Shown here: positions 41,501 to 54,618 of the stretch, piece after piece
Position numbering within the stretch: position 1 is the first letter of the stretch
Layout: each line of letters begins with the position of its first letter
Notes under the pieces: model-generated
The model's database searches: none
The model's input: only the letters and a program-made list of their open reading frames with translations
What the model was told of the DNA's origin: nothing
NCBI GenBank assembly: GCA_951802195.1
Contig: OX637623.1
Location: 1,302,001 to 1,366,000, forward strand
Origin: Tausonia pullulans
Taxonomy: Eukaryota > Basidiomycota > Tremellomycetes > Cystofilobasidiales > Mrakiaceae
Direction: 5' to 3'
DNA length: 64,000 nt
Made by a program: the position numbers and the translations under genes

Positions 41501-44107
41501 ATTCAGCTATTTGCCAACATGAATCATGAAGGAGAGAAGAGTGAACCTGAGAGAGCTTGAGTCATCAACGGCAAGATGAAGGCCTCAAGGCTGCTCGACC
41601 CAACGAACGCCGCGACGCCGACGATGCTCTCGAAGAAGGCGTGCCGAAGATGCCAGTCTGAGTCGTTGAGATAGGTGAACACGTGGCTAAGGAGGACCTC
41701 GTTCGTTTTGGCGCGGCCGAAAAATATGCAAAATGTGGTGATGTGGGCAAGAGCTGCGCGTTTGACGAGGGGTGACGAGTCGTATAAGAGTGAGGTGACC
41801 TCGCTTTGAATGATGCGGTGAAGCTCTTGCTTGTGTTCTTCGTAGGAGGGCTTTAATCGATCCTCGTTTCAGCCAGTGTCACGGTGTTTGCGAGCTGGCT
41901 CGACTTACCTCTTCTGCACTCGTGATGTCATGCGCCTCCCCAGTCGAACCTCGGTGTCCAAGCTCCAAACGCAAGCTCTCAGATAGCTCGAGGAACCGCA
42001 TGCCGACCTCGGCTAGCGTTGAGATTGAAGACGCGTAGGCTACACGGACAGATACATCTTCGTCCTGGGCGAGGTGCCAAGCGTTTGGGAGAACGTATTC
42101 CGTGACGACAGCGGTGTTGGAGAGGGCGACTGTTTCGACCGTTTCGAGCTAATGTAAAACTCGTCAGTGTGAGACACTCAGTCAAGCATTACGTGGGACT
42201 CGCCACCACCGCAAGCGACCGGACGGCTGCTGCTCGCACAACGGGCACCTCGTCCCGCAGCAAAGTCACCATGAAGGGGACGATTCGGTCGAGCCTGGTT
42301 TCGTCGCTGAAGTAGTGAGAGAGTTCGAGCATAGCATCGAGAGAGCGCATTTTGGACGAGGGCCGATAACAGTTCCGGATGTTGGACGTGATCAACGCAA
42401 GAATGAGGATGGCGGGACCGTCTATAACGCCATTGCGCCCAGCGAAAACCCGTAAGCTACTTTCTCAGTCTCAGACAAGCACCTCAAATGTTACGCAGTT
42501 CGCACCTTTGGCAACGTCCTTGTTCCCCTTCTCATCCTCTTTCGCCCCTTCCTCAGCATCGAGGTAGGCCTTGATCGATTCGAGGTCATTTGTGAGGCGT
42601 TCGATCCTCTCATCTGACTCGCCTGGGAAGACTTCGGGCCCAGCGATGCCGTAAGGCGGGACCCCGCCGTCTTCAATATCGGAGGAGGGAGACATCCGGA
42701 AGAGCTGGGCTGCATTCTGGATCTCGTTGAGAGAGACGTTGTAGTCGTGGAAAAAAAGGTAAAAGAACTCTGGGAAGATTGATCCGCGATAGGTGGCGAG
42801 GATAGTGTCGAACGTGGGTCGAGCGTCAGGCTCCAGTGAGAGCATCTCTCGAACGAGATCCTGGAGCGCCGAAACCATTAACCAGGGTCGGTTCAGCAGC
42901 GTTCACCTCGAAAAGGGCTGGACGACTAGAGAGGTCCGAGGCCCACTTACGCGAATGGCGGGCTCCTCAATTTCCGCGATGACAGCCTCCGGACTCGATT
43001 CGCCCTTCTTCCAGGAGAGCATACCGCTAAGATTGAAAACGTCCTTCCCTTCGAGCCAGAGCTCGGCGATCGTGCACCCGGCCGAGAAGACATCCATCTT
43101 CTCGGTGACCTTGTTATCCCGACCACCTGTCTCCCACGAACTCTCCGGCCGCCGACTCTCTGGCTTGCTCCCAGGGCCATAGAAGCGCTCTGGGGCGAGA
43201 TAGCAAGATCGGCGCGAGGTCGTATCGAAAAAGAAGGAGAAGTCCGCCGGGTCGTCCTCCGGGATGTAGACGGGCTTGAAGGGGGAGAGGTCGGTGATAT
43301 AGATCCAGTTGCCCGTAGTGACGAGGACGTTAGATGGCTTGAGATCTCCATGTGATATCTGGAGGTAATGTAATATATAAATACTCTCCTCGCTCGTTGC
43401 CTCAAACTTTGAAGAGCTGTGCGGAGTCGAGCGACGAACCTTGCGACTCTGTATGTCCGCCATCCCCTTGAGGATTTGGAAGGTGAACCACCTCTTCTCA
43501 ATAGGTGTGAGAAACGGCCTAGTGCTGTGAGAGGCATAGTGGCGATGGGAGCCCGTGAGCCATTGTATCGAGCGGCGAGCGCCTGTCCTCGCCCACTAGA
43601 GCCGGGCTGCCGCCCACTCACCTGATCCGGTCGAAGAGGTCGCTGGCGAGATATTGTCGGACAAGATAAGCAGCCTTCTCCGTCTCGACGATGGTCTGGT
43701 ACGAATAGACGTTGGGCACGTCGGAAAGCCTGTCACTCTCGTCTGGAGCCGCACGCGGGTCCGTCAGTCCAAACGCGTCCTGCTCGCGCGCCCGCAACAT
43801 ACCTTTGAGCCTACGGCGATAGTGTACGAGATTCATCGACAGATCCGGCTTGACAAAGATCTTGATGAGGAGTGGGCCGTGAGCATGACGAGCCTTAATG
43901 GTCTTGAGGAGACGCGCGGTGCCGATGCTGAAAGAGGGAAGCGCGAACCACCGGCGTGAGTGTCTCGACGACGCTGAACTGAGTTCTCCAGAAGCAGCTA
44001 GCGTACCTCTTGTCGTAGGCGACCTCTTTTCCGAGCTCCTCAACGTAGCTGTCGAGCGTCGTCGACGGCCGAGGGGCCGAGATGGCATTGGAGGGCTGGT
44101 TGCCCAT
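38590..44107 (-). CDS. VPS15: VPS15, regulatory subunit / pseudokinase-like scaffold of class III PI3-kinase
   Basis: VPS15 anchors VPS34 to endosomal and autophagic membranes. The protein starts MGNQ, giving the Gly2 myristoylation site typical of the family. Kinase domain: IKIFVKP, TRPFLTPIEKRWFTFQIL, HGDLKPSNVLV, then TDLSPFKPVYIPEDDPADF, FFFDTTSRRSCYLAPERF and EKMDVFSAGC, the VPS15 version of the kinase motifs. HEAT-like helices follow (about 42480-40700; MLELSHYFSDETRLDRIVPFM), then C-terminal WD40 repeats (from about 40600; SGHSTPVAHI, ASSDGHLQVWD). Clear exons: 44107-44007, 43927-43622, 43524-43440, 43358-42951, one from 42860; exons between 42500 and 40600 are not fully resolved. An in-frame 75-bp intron (39476-39402) sits in the WD part. 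It converges on the kinase gene. Confidence 0.93.
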
Positions 44108-44392
44108 GAGGCGGCGTCGGCGGCGAAAGGAAGGGATCTAGCCGTGCTGAGCGGAAAGGGAGAAGATCAGATACGTTTGGAGTCCTAAGGAAGACGAGTA
44201 TCGTATGTTGGTGAGGCTGGGTAACAGTCGTTGAGGGCAGAGTCATCTCGAGAACGACTAATGTGTTCTCACCGTGTCCCGAAGGCGACTCGTCACTTTC
44301 GGCCACGTCCGGCGCCTTAGAGACGAGCAGACCACACGATTTCATGATACCCCACACCACAGACATCAATTCCTCAATCTTGAATCTTCCTT

Positions 44393-45339
44393 CTAAACGA
44401 CCTCGACCCAGCAAACCTCCCATGCCTTGCTCCAGCCAAGAGATTTCCAAACCCCCTGCGATGCCTCGTTATCCTGACCAACACAGCAGAACCGACGCTG
44501 CCCCGGCGAAGTGTCCCTCAAGCGGTGCTCGACAACGAGGCGGGCCAGACCACGTCGACGATACTGGGGGTCGGTAAAGAGCGAGCCGAGTGCTGAGTCG
44601 GCGTGGTTAAGAATCCAGGCGGCCCTCGTTGGAGGAGTCGTGCGCGTTTCGGCGACAGAGGAGAAGGGGAGAATCGAGCTGATGTATTCTGGTGTGCGTG
44701 GGACAGCTGAGGAAGCTATGATCTGGAGTCGTGATCGAAAGCGAGTCAGATCTTCTTCCGTTTCTCTCAACTTAGATGCCGAAACAAAGTTACGGCTTCG
44801 ACGTCAGTTTCGTCTCCGAGTCGCACGACGAATTCGTGTTCCTGGCCTTCGGTCATATCCGCCGGAGGATTTGAGATGGCTTTCTCCTTCTCCGGGCTAA
44901 GCCAGATGTCCCACAACGTAAGTCCCTTCTGCTTCGAGTTGAGGAAGGGTATCCAGAGGCTGTTGGTGCACCCGACTTTCGGCTCGGTCCATCCAAGAGT
45001 CGTACGAGCCTCTTCGACGCACGCGCGGACGAGCCTGCCACCAGCCTCGATGGCGTCAACGGAAGGATCTGAAGCGGTTTCGAGCGAGCAGAACAGTCGA
45101 ATCTGATCTGAAGAAGGACGAGCGGTCGTGGCGAGGGCGACCCAAGGCACCGCTGAGCCGGGATGGGGAGGGCCTTTCTCAGGCGGAAATGTCGCCCATG
45201 CGTGGTGAGGGCGAGAGGTGTCGGCGTGGAAGCGAAGGCAGCCTTGGAGTGGGAGACTATTGGGGGAGTGGGGCAGAAGGAAAGGGAAAAGGGTGTCGAG
45301 TGGAGAGGAGTGCAAGTAGAGCAGCGTCGACACGGTCAT
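44393..45339 (-). CDS. GNAT-family N-acetyltransferase (FR47-like)
   Basis: A probable acetyl-CoA-dependent acyltransferase; substrate unknown. The C-terminal part carries the acetyl-CoA loop: AAWILNHADSALGSLFTDPQYRRRGLARLVVEHRL, followed by NEASQGVWKSLGWSKAWE, as in FR47/glycine-acyltransferase-like proteins. I propose two exons: 45339-44827 and 44770-44393, joined by a 56-bp intron (GTGCGA...CTAAG) that brings the two frames together, about 296 aa. The N-terminal half is weakly conserved. The start MTVSTLLYLHS at 45339 is preferred; an in-frame ATG at 45402 would add 21 residues. It lies between VPS15 and LSM8 on the same strand with its own spacing. Confidence 0.75.
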
Positions 45340-45402
45340 GACGAGTTGGTGGTGGTTGGACGACGTGACACGACACGGTATGGGCAGGCGAACGGAGAGC
45401 AT

Positions 45403-45802
45403 TTCTATCTATCTATAGATGACTTGCTGCGAGCTTACGATAATGACTCAGAGGGAGTCTCAGAGTGGTCGACGACCTATCCAGCTTCATAATCTGTCTG
45501 CAAATTCTTTATATCGAGCCTGACACTGCAATGACATAGGCAATCCCCCCCCCCCCTCACTGGCCATGTGGTTTTGTCCCTTGTCGGCGAAAAGCGATGA
45601 TGGACAGAAAGGACTGATAGCTTTTACGGTCATAATCACGAGAACCAACTCGGGTTCTTCCTCATCTCATAGGAGAAAGAGAGGCCACGCGCAAAGGAAT
45701 CGTTGTATCGTTACAAGGTCTACAAGAGAGGCCGGGTTGATGGGTAGGCCTCCAGCTTCGAACAACCCCGCATTCCGCCTTCTGGCTTGATCCGTGTCCG
45801 AA
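45403..45802. other. Intergenic region, GNAT promoter side
   Basis: About 400 bp between the GNAT start and the LSM8 stop. It contains a 12-base C run (45545-45556). No gene is seen. Confidence 0.6.
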
Positions 45803-46817
45803 TCAGAATTGGACTGGATCTATTTGGTCTGCGCGGGCGTCCTCAAATGAGAAAGATGCCTCGAGGTTGGGATCCGTCTCCGCGATGAGGGCGCTGCAGA
45901 AAAAGGAGCGTTCAGAGGTCAGTCGAGCTGAGAATCAGGGAAAACAGTGAGGGCATCTCGTCTGAGTACCTCGTCCTAAAGACAGGAACGCAAAGACTGC
46001 CGACAGCTCTCAATCTCGACATCGCCAAGCCTAGCAGCGCGATAGCACGCCGCGATGGGAGGCGGGCTGGGGCCTGAGGCTTTCAGTCCCCCAGACTGAT
46101 ATCAGAGGAACCACCCTTGCCCCTTCCTGCCCCCTTCCCCCCGGCAAGGCGATAACGCGACGTTCGGCCGAGCAAGAGAAAGCGCAACTCCCTGCGAGCG
46201 ACTCACATGTTGTCCCCTCGAATCATATAAAGCCCTAGCGGAACCATCTCGACGGGTTCGTCGACCGAGAAGAGCCGCTCGACGGCGGAGGCGAGGATGA
46301 TGTTGGTATGCAGGTCGTACCCCTTGAACGAGCCCTGGAGCAAACAGGCAGGCATAGGAGGGGCGCGTCAGCAAGCGAGCGAGGGTCTCAGAGGCAGGGC
46401 GGAACGAGTGCTGACCGCGATCAACCGTCCGTCATGGAGGACCACGAGCACCTGTTCTAGGTAGGGAGCGAGCGAGGGCCGAGGCGGCGACGACTTGTCA
46501 GCAGGGTGCGCGTGAGGGTCCCTCTCCTTCACGCACTCCGTCGCTCTCGCGATCGGGAGACAACAACGTGAGAGTTGCCTGGGCATGTCCTGGATTTGCT
46601 CCGTTCCTCTGGCCCTCCAGCATGGATGTAGAACGGTGTAGCGCGTCGGCGATCGACGCGACCGACCGTCCTGGGCGTCACTGACTGGCTAGCGCACGAA
46701 GGCAGCGCGAGGCGAGCGAGTGACGCCTGGGAAGCACTCCCGAGATGAAGTATGGCCACCGGAATGGTGATGAGGGCGTCTAAACTCACGATCCACGTAT
46801 TTCTCGAGTGAGCTCAT
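45803..46817 (-). CDS. LSM8: LSM8, U6 snRNA-associated Sm-like protein
   Basis: LSM8 is the subunit that makes the nuclear Lsm2-8 ring, which binds the U6 snRNA 3' end. Four exons: 46817-46790, 46456-46416, 46334-46207, 45893-45803 (28+41+128+91 = 288 bases, 95 aa). The protein starts MSSLEKYVDQQVLVVLHDGR (Sm1 motif) and continues with GSFKGYDLHTNIIL and the Sm2-side GLYMIRGDNIALI. The RGDN and the short acidic tail after it are typical of LSM8. Length matches the family (about 95-110 aa). Exon 1 encodes only 9 residues, and the introns (333, 81 and 313 bp) are together longer than the coding sequence. The donor of intron 2 is a less common GTCAGC. Confidence 0.93.
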
Positions 46818-48771
46818 TAACGGTACGGACGACTACAAGAAGGGCAGGCAGGCATGCATCGGCCGTCGACGTCGACTTCGTTCGAGTGCTCTGCTCTCCC
46901 TGGCAACGGGACCCTCCATGACAACCGCCCCATTATACGCGCCACTTCGTCGATCCCATCGTCTTCTCGCCAGTGGAAGCTAGGCTTTAGATACTTCCAG
47001 AAGCTTCTGATCTTTGTCATTCAAGTCAATTGGGATGCGAATCATCATCACATGCGCGCGAGAGAGAGTCCGGACCTAGGTCCTATGCTCCTGCCAAGGC
47101 TCATCTCGTTGAAGGTCAAGGTTCGCCTTGGAGTCAATCATGGTTGCAAACTTGTATTATATATCTACTCGACTCCGTCCGCTTATATAGACTATACCGA
47201 GTGAGTGGCGTAGAAAGTGGTAGAAAGATGAGGAGAGAGGGATCGCTAACTGTTCACAAGCTATGGAGGAGGAAGGGATGGGAATTACTTGACTATACGC
47301 CTCCGCGAATCGCTCCTTTCAACACATTTTCCCAATTCCCCCGGTTGCCTCAGGAATACTCACAGAAAAAAAACACCCTCGACTCGGCGTCTGATGCAGC
47401 AGAATCAGGGCGAGTGCTCCTGAATGTTGGCGACGACTTACTTCCTCCTCCTTGACTGCGTTTTGCTCCCGACTTGCTGTCATGAGTAAGCGACCATCCA
47501 ACATCCCTTTATTCTGGCCTCGAGCACAAACTGTCTCGAAGCCAGCGGCACGCCCACCTCACGATAATGGAGAGCGAGTCTGCTGACTTTTACACGTGCA
47601 TACCAGCCACAGTGTTAAGCACAGAATTCACCGGTCTCAACGTTGATGAGAAACAATCTGGACCTTGGCTAGGTGGAGCAAGAAAGGAGAACTAAGACCA
47701 AAACTTTGGCCCGGTTCCGTCGGAGATGTCTGCCAATGGCTGACAGGGGGCTCAATTTTTAGAGGTCGATCCTGTGCGTCGTGGATGCAGACACAGGCGG
47801 TGTCAGTCTTGATGACTCGAAGTCCCATACAAACTACGCGCTAGATCGGAATCAGAGACCATCATTCGTCTTTTGAAAAATCCGCCCGATGCGTGTCGAT
47901 CGCCCTCATGGAATATATTTCGCCCCTCGAGGCTTTAGGAAAGGGTCTAGCCAGAGATAAACTGGCCGAGGCTTAGGGTTGTAATGCTTCGTTGAGTACC
48001 TTCAAATGTCAACAATCTTGTTTAAAGCCTCTTCTGGCCAACAAACATGGTCTCTGGAATGTTTCTCTCCTCATGACACCCTCATCCTCTTTTTCCCCTT
48101 CAGCGTCGTCCTCTCCACCAATCTCCTCCTCATCGATCGGTCGTCTTCCGTCGAAGTCGCCCAGCGCCCCTCAAGATCAACAGCGCCCGCTCGATGGTTG
48201 CCCATTCCCATATCTGCTTGCACCCAGGGGCCATTATCGGGCGAATTCCTTCTTTGACGATACTTTCATTCAACCGTGTCTCACGAGCCGGATCCTTTGC
48301 ACAAGCCAGTGCACAACCCTCCCGAAGCCCATTATCCTCCTAGGCTCGCTGGGTCATCCCCTGCTCCAGGACGACCACAACCCCTCCATCAGCGATCCAC
48401 CTCGATCTCGAGTTCACCAGGGACAGGATAGTAGAAAACTTCAGCTAGTCCAGCCGTGAAATCGACATGAGATCCACCGGACCGGATCCACGGCGATGCG
48501 GCGGAAACGAGCCCAGGGTTAGGATTATGCGGACTTCAGTCATCTAGCACGACTTTCTTTGCATGGTCGATTCCTCCCTATCATTGTATGGATTAAAGCT
48601 CGTATAATCATGTGGAACGGCTCGCAACGCGACGCTCAAGCGCACAAAATGTACATTTGGCCGACGCATCACCGTCCTGCTATCGCCATCGTGGCCGTTG
48701 GTGTCCAAAAAAGGAGCAAGACAAGAAAAAAAGCAAGTATGTAGGAGCGGAATGGGATAATGAGACTCTCT
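46818..48771. other. Intergenic region between LSM8 and SMC1
   Basis: Nearly 2 kb. The left part should hold the LSM8 promoter. Short open frames exist (the longest is 155 codons at 47992-48459, plus) but show no family features, skewed codon use or splice pattern I can support. No repeat or RNA gene recognised. Confidence 0.5.
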
Positions 48772-51700
48772 TCAGGCGTACTTGGAAAGATCGAGCGTGA
48801 GCGAGCGCGATGAGTTGACGTCCTGGTCGCGATAGACTCCCACGAGCGAGTTCGACTTCTCATAGAGCGTGCTGCGATCGATCCGGCCTCGATCAGCCTC
48901 TAGTTGTAAAGGCCTGTGAGAAAAACTGCTCACTCTTTGAGACTAATGACGATGAATTGAAACTCGTCCGAGGAGTGCTCGCGGAGATATCTCGCCACAC
49001 GGGCGACGTTCGTGTTATCAAGTGCGGCGTCGACCTCATCGAGGACAAAGAACGGCGCCGGCTGGTAGCTGAAAGGGTGAAATTGAGGAAACCCGATCAG
49101 TCGGCTGACCGAACTCAAGACACAACCAAGAGAAAAAGGACCTGTGGATGGCGAAGAGAAGAGCAAGAGCGGCGACCGTCTGCTCGCCTCCAGAGAGCTG
49201 ATCCATGTCACGGAAGCGCTTCATTGGAGGCATTGCATGGTACTTGATGCCTGCAAGGTACGGCTCCTGAAGAATGCGTAGACATCTGTCAGCTTTCGTT
49301 GAATACTGCGAGTCAAAGAAGGAGCAACCAACCTCGCTATCCTCGAGCGTAAGATAGGCGACACCCCCCATGGGTGAGGCAGCGCCCTTGGTGAGGTCTT
49401 TGTAGACTTGGTTGATGCGATCAGCGATGTGGGTATAGGCCTTGTTGAAAAGATCCGTCCTGAAGAAAGAATAGAAGCGTCAGCGGTCAGTCATGAGGGG
49501 AGAGCGACCCATCACCGCCGACATCACCTGGACTGACCTCTCCTTGCGGATAGCGTTGAAGGTCTCGCGGGCGGTCATCGACGCTTTACGGACTCGATCC
49601 ACGTCTCTTTCGGCCTCGGAAAGCTTAGCCTGTACGCCGCCCATCCTGCAGTCGGGACAGAGGATAAGCAGCCGTTTCGCAGAACAAGAGAGCTTAGGAG
49701 AACTGGGCTCACTTCTCCCCTGCCTTCATGTTCGGCGCCATCCGGAGAATTTCAGCATCGAGCTTGGAGATAGACTCCTGGAGCTCCTCCCCAAAATCCT
49801 CGGCGCCGTTCTGAGCCGATGAGAGCCAGAGTCGATCAGGCGGTGCCCTCGGAAACACAGACGGCTGTGAAAGATCATACCTCTCGTTCCACGTCACTCA
49901 GGTCCGAGAAATCGACCTCAATGCCGTAGTCGCGCGCTTGGAGGGGCCGTTGAGTCGCCTCCTCGTCCTCGTCGACGTCCCTGTGCATCAATGTGTCAAC
50001 ATCTACCGAGTTTCTGCTTGTGTCAAAAGATTCCTCATACACACATCGCATCACCGGTGGTCTGACAAGACAAGAAGGGACAGCCGTCAGTCACGAATGT
50101 GATGTATGGCGTTGCGGGGAGCGATTGCTCACATCCATTGCATCCATGGGGACCGCGTCCAGCGAACCTGAGAGAAGAGGGAGATCGATGTCTTCAAACT
50201 TGCACCGTCTGTAGAGGATCACTCGTTCGACGCCCAGGCGTTCAATTGTGTCGTTCTGTCCGTCCCGGGCCCAGGCAAGTCAGGAAACCTTGCACGCACG
50301 ATGCAGACTTTGACGTATGCCAGCCGACAGGTGCTCACCCAAGAAGCAATCTCCTTAATCGCGCGGTCAAGCACCTTCGTCGACCAGACGGACGCCTTTT
50401 TGATCTCTTCGAGTGATGACTTCTTCTCCTCAGCCTTTCTTTGTGTATCCTCGAGTGTGTTCCTCAGCGTGGCGATCTCGCCCTGAGCGGCCTGCATTTC
50501 CTCTTCGAGCTCGGCCTGCTTGGCCTTAACGTCGGCGAGATTGGTCTGCTCGTACTCGATTGAGGCCTGAAGAGTCCTGAGACGCTGCTGGGTCTGCTGA
50601 AGTTGCTGTGTCTCGAATGCAATCCTGAGGAAGCAGAGGCGAGCAGCAGGGCGCCGTCAGGACAGAACGATGAAGGCTGGGGGCGTGATACCCACGCGTG
50701 GCTGAGGCGGGCGATTTGCGCATCATGCTCAACACGGGCGGCAGATTGGAGCTGAGCAGCCCGAAGCTGAACCTCCTCGTACTCGCGGATGTTGTCGACT
50801 TCAATCCGTTGGCAGAAGTCTGCAAAGACGTTATCCTCGGACTCGTTAATCATGCGAGCGAGCTCAGCAATCTCGGCCTCAAGCGCTTGGAGAGCAATCG
50901 AGTTCTGGGCGCGCAGCAGTAAAAAAAATGATGTCAATCGAGGGGGGAAAAGTGGTTTTAAAAAGTTGAAAAATACCTGGTCGTGATCGGACTGGGCTCC
51001 TTTTAGATCTTTTTCAGCCAGCTTCAGCTCGCTCTTGAGGCCGGTGAGACGGAGCTTGATAGCGCTCTACAAAGGGAAAGGGAATGAAGGACGACGGTGA
51101 GGTGAATGAAACGTCGTATCTGGCAAGCCAGGCTCACAAGGTCATCCTTGACGATGACGAGCTCCGCATCGAGGCGAGTGATATCTCCGAGCAGGTTTTC
51201 GACGGTCTTGCTCTTCGGCTTCTGTTTGAGAAGCTCGTCCAGGTGCGCCATGAGCTGCTCCCGCTGCTTGTGGAGTCCTGGATCGATGGGCAAGGGTGGC
51301 GGTCCGGGGTCAGGCTTTGTTTCGTGCGCGACATTGACTTGTTTGCACGCGGGAGACCGACCTTGAATGTCCTTCTCATCCCATTTGCGCCCATTGCCTC
51401 CGGCGCTCTGACCTCCCGTGATAGAACCGCTCTTGTGGATGACCGTCCCGTCGAGTGTGACAGCTGGAAAAGGCAGTGAGGGGAGGGGGATGGTTTCAGC
51501 TCAACTCTGCGATTGCTCGTCGATCCGAGGACAGCTCGGAGCCATACCCTTGACGTCTTGCCCCTTGTCGTAACAGACGTATCGCGCGACGTCCAAGGTG
51601 TCACAGATAAGCGAGTTGCCACAAGCGTGGTACATGGCCGCTTCGAACTGGGGATTGTACTCGATGGCATCAATGGCGAGCTTAGCGTTCCGATGGAAGT

Positions 51701-54618
51701 TGCGGTACTTGTCGTTCGTCGGCTTGGCTTGAATGCTGTCAAGCGGGATGAAGGTCGCCTGGCCGAGGCGTTGGTTGCGAAGGTACTACAATGTGGGGAA
51801 TTATAAGTTTCTCATCGGCGAAGGGTGATATCTTGGAGCGAGGGACAGACTGACGTTAATGCACTCGATCGCCGTCTTCTCATGATCGATAACGATGGCG
51901 TCGATGTTGCGACCGAGAACGACGGAGACGGCGGTTTGATACCTCGCGGCTGTGGGTTTGCATAGGTCGACGACCCGCCCATGTACTTCTGCAATTGGTG
52001 AGCGAGCTCCATCAACGCTGGACTCATGGCTGCATCTCCCAGGAAACAGCACAACTGACCAGGATATATGTTCTTGAGTGTGTCAATTGTCTCCTTTAGC
52101 CGCTTCTCCTTGTCCGACTGCTTCGCCTCTGTGCCCGCTGTTAGAAGCTTGGTGTAGATGTTCTGCAACTTCTCGTTGGTTTCAGTCTCGAGCTGGCTAT
52201 TGGACACGAGCGGGAGCATTGTGAGCTTGAAGATGCAATATCAAGCGAGCGCAATCGGATGGGACAACACACTTGATCCGAGCCCTTTCTGCCTGGATCG
52301 ACTCGACCTCCTGCTTGGCTTGCGTGCGCCGGGTCGAAAGCGTGGTAGACTTGGCCTCAACCTGGAGTTCCGCGCAGAAGGGGGACGTGGAAATCTTAGC
52401 TCGGCTAGATCGGAGAAGCGAGGGGTTTCCATCCAGTTTACCTCGCTGCGCCTGGCCTCGAGATCAGAGATCTCTGTCGAGAGCCGCCCTGTCCGCCGGC
52501 GGAGCTCTTCCTGCTTCTCTTCAAGCCCAGCTGTCTCGCCCTTAAGCGTCTTGACGCGGCGTTGAAGGCCACTGAGCTTCTGTCGCTCGACCGGGAGAAG
52601 CGTGTTGGCCATCGCTTTGCTGAGATCGCGAGCGGACCATCAGTTTATCCGTCTGCCCCCACTGATCTGCTGAGGAAGTATAGAAGACCCACAGTTGGCG
52701 ATACTGAGCAATGTCCGCGTCGCTGAGAGCCTTGCCCTGCTGGTGCGCCGCTCGCCGTTGGGCCTCTGCACGGGTCGAGTACAGGAGGGTCAGCAAGGCG
52801 GCCAAGAGCAGAAAGAAGAGAAAACGAGAAGAGTGGGTAAGAATATAGGGTATCTTGTCGAGGACAGACCTTCCGCCTCCTCAGCTAGCTTCTGTGTCTT
52901 CTCTAACTCGGAGCGTAGCACCTCGAGACCATCGCTTTGGCGCTTCTCGTCACGCTTAACCTTTTCAGCCAGGCTTGCCGAATTAGCGGCCTTCTTCTTC
53001 GAGTGCTCGATCTGGGTATCGAAAGCGACGATACGGGGGGTCTAGGAGGGGGTTGGAGTGTCAGTCCAGTGGACGGACAAGGAGGGCAGTGGGACTGACA
53101 TCCTGCTCGAGCGCCCTCTCCTTCTGCTTTACGACTTTCTCCTGCTTCACAATTTGAGCTTGGAGGGAGGCGAGCTCTTTGCGCGCCCCGGCGACACTCT
53201 TCTCGTGTGAATCCTGCGATTAGGCAGGCATTACGAGGAGACCCAAGACAGTGAGCCAAGATTATGGTGTCTTTTTAGGTCGAAAACTGACGTGCTGCAT
53301 CCGCAGACCCTTGAGCTCTGCGTTCTTCTGCATAACGTCCGCCGAGGCTGAGTCGATGCCCTCCTGGATGTGGTACAACCGCCAGAGGACATGCTGCACG
53401 ATGAGATCGTCCTGATTGTGGCAGAGGTTGAGGTCAATGCCGAGCCCATACGCTGAAGCGATTCATAGGCAAACGAGGAGAGTGTCTTACCCGCTCCTGC
53501 TTCAGCTTTGTAAGCTTCGCCGCCTCTGTCTTGTGCTCTTTGTAGGCCCGGTACTCCTTGGCGATCTCCTTTTTGGTCTGGATGTTCTCCGACGCAGCCA
53601 ATGTAGCCTTGTCCTGGGCGTCCTTGGCCTTGTCATACGCCGCCGCAAGTTCGAGAGATCTGTCAGGCATTACGGGTCAACTTGTCAGGCTCTAACGGCG
53701 AGACAGACGAACTGGTTCTGGACGCACCCGCTGATCTGTTCAATGAGACGGCAGAGCTCTTTCGGTGACTGGCGAGCCACTGCCTCAACGTCTCCCTGCA
53801 GAGATCCGCGTGCGAACCACCACATTGCGTCAGAATTGGCCACCTCTAACGACATGTAAAACGCACCTGGAAGACCAGAAAATTCTTGGCCTTGACGAGA
53901 ATGTTGTGTTTTTCAAGAGACTGGTTATATGCTGAGGCAGTCGCAATTTTGCCGTTGATTTTGTACTCGCTCGACCCACTGACATTCACCCTGGAAGAGA
54001 GGGAGAGGGGAGCGTCGATGGTGCAGGTGGGGAGGCGATCAATACCGTCCGCCTGCCTGCTATTCACGCCATCCCGCCGAAACTCCCCCCCCCCCCCTCC
54101 CATCATCAGATACGAAACCGGACTCACGTTCTCTGGTAACGCCACTCATTGCGCTGGGCATCCTCATAAACGGCCATGACCCAGGCGGTCTTCGCTGTGC
54201 CGTCGCCGTCGGTGCCATTGTCATCATCGCTTTCGTCGGCAGCGCTCGGTTCCGTGGTACTCTCGGTCTCATTCCCACCCCGGACGAGTTTGCGGCCGCG
54301 GTAGACGAGGTCCTTGAGCTGGCGGGATCGGAGCTGGGCGGTCTTGATGCCGAGGACGAACGAAATGGCATCCATGAGATTCGACTTGCCCGATCCATTG
54401 GGCCCGATGACGCACGAGAACGCTTTGAAAGGGCCAATTGTCTGATGTCCTCTGTAGGATCTGGAGACGGATTAAGGAGCGCGCTGTCAGCGGGATGCTA
54501 GGTGGACGGGGAGCGGCGACGCGTCGCAAGGACAAAGGGAAGAGGGTGGGGTGAGGGCGGGCAGGAACAGGTGAAATTGGGCTCACTTAAAGTTGGATAG
54601 CTCAAGACGGACGAGCAT
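48772..54618 (-). CDS. SMC1: SMC1, cohesin ATPase subunit
   Basis: SMC1 pairs with SMC3 in cohesin, holding sister chromatids together. N-terminus: [11 protein letters not shown] then [11 protein letters not shown], Walker [10 protein letters not shown] (about 54380-54406) and [11 protein letters not shown]. Long coiled-coil segments follow (for example 53650-53490 and 52980-52890). A hinge lies at about 52060-51480 ([65 protein letters not shown]). A second coiled coil precedes the C-terminal ATPase lobe with signature [18 protein letters not shown] (about 49146-49201), Walker [15 protein letters not shown] (about 49021-49060) and IVISLKE. The end [13 protein letters not shown]...LTLDLSKYA is the SMC1 type and rules out SMC3. 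The gene is split by many short introns (I count at least a dozen), so exact exon ends are not all given. Exon 1 encodes just [11 protein letters not shown]. Confidence 0.95.

Noticed and set aside
47992-48459. 155-codon open frame between LSM8 and SMC1
   Set aside because: No recognisable family, no supporting splice sites and composition like the surrounding non-coding DNA; kept only as intergenic.
48772-54618. SMC3 or a condensin SMC2/SMC4 as identity of the SMC gene
   Set aside because: The Walker B stretch [14 protein letters not shown], the IVISLKE that follows and the C-terminal LTLDLSKYA are SMC1-type; SMC3 has a DEIDQALD-type motif.
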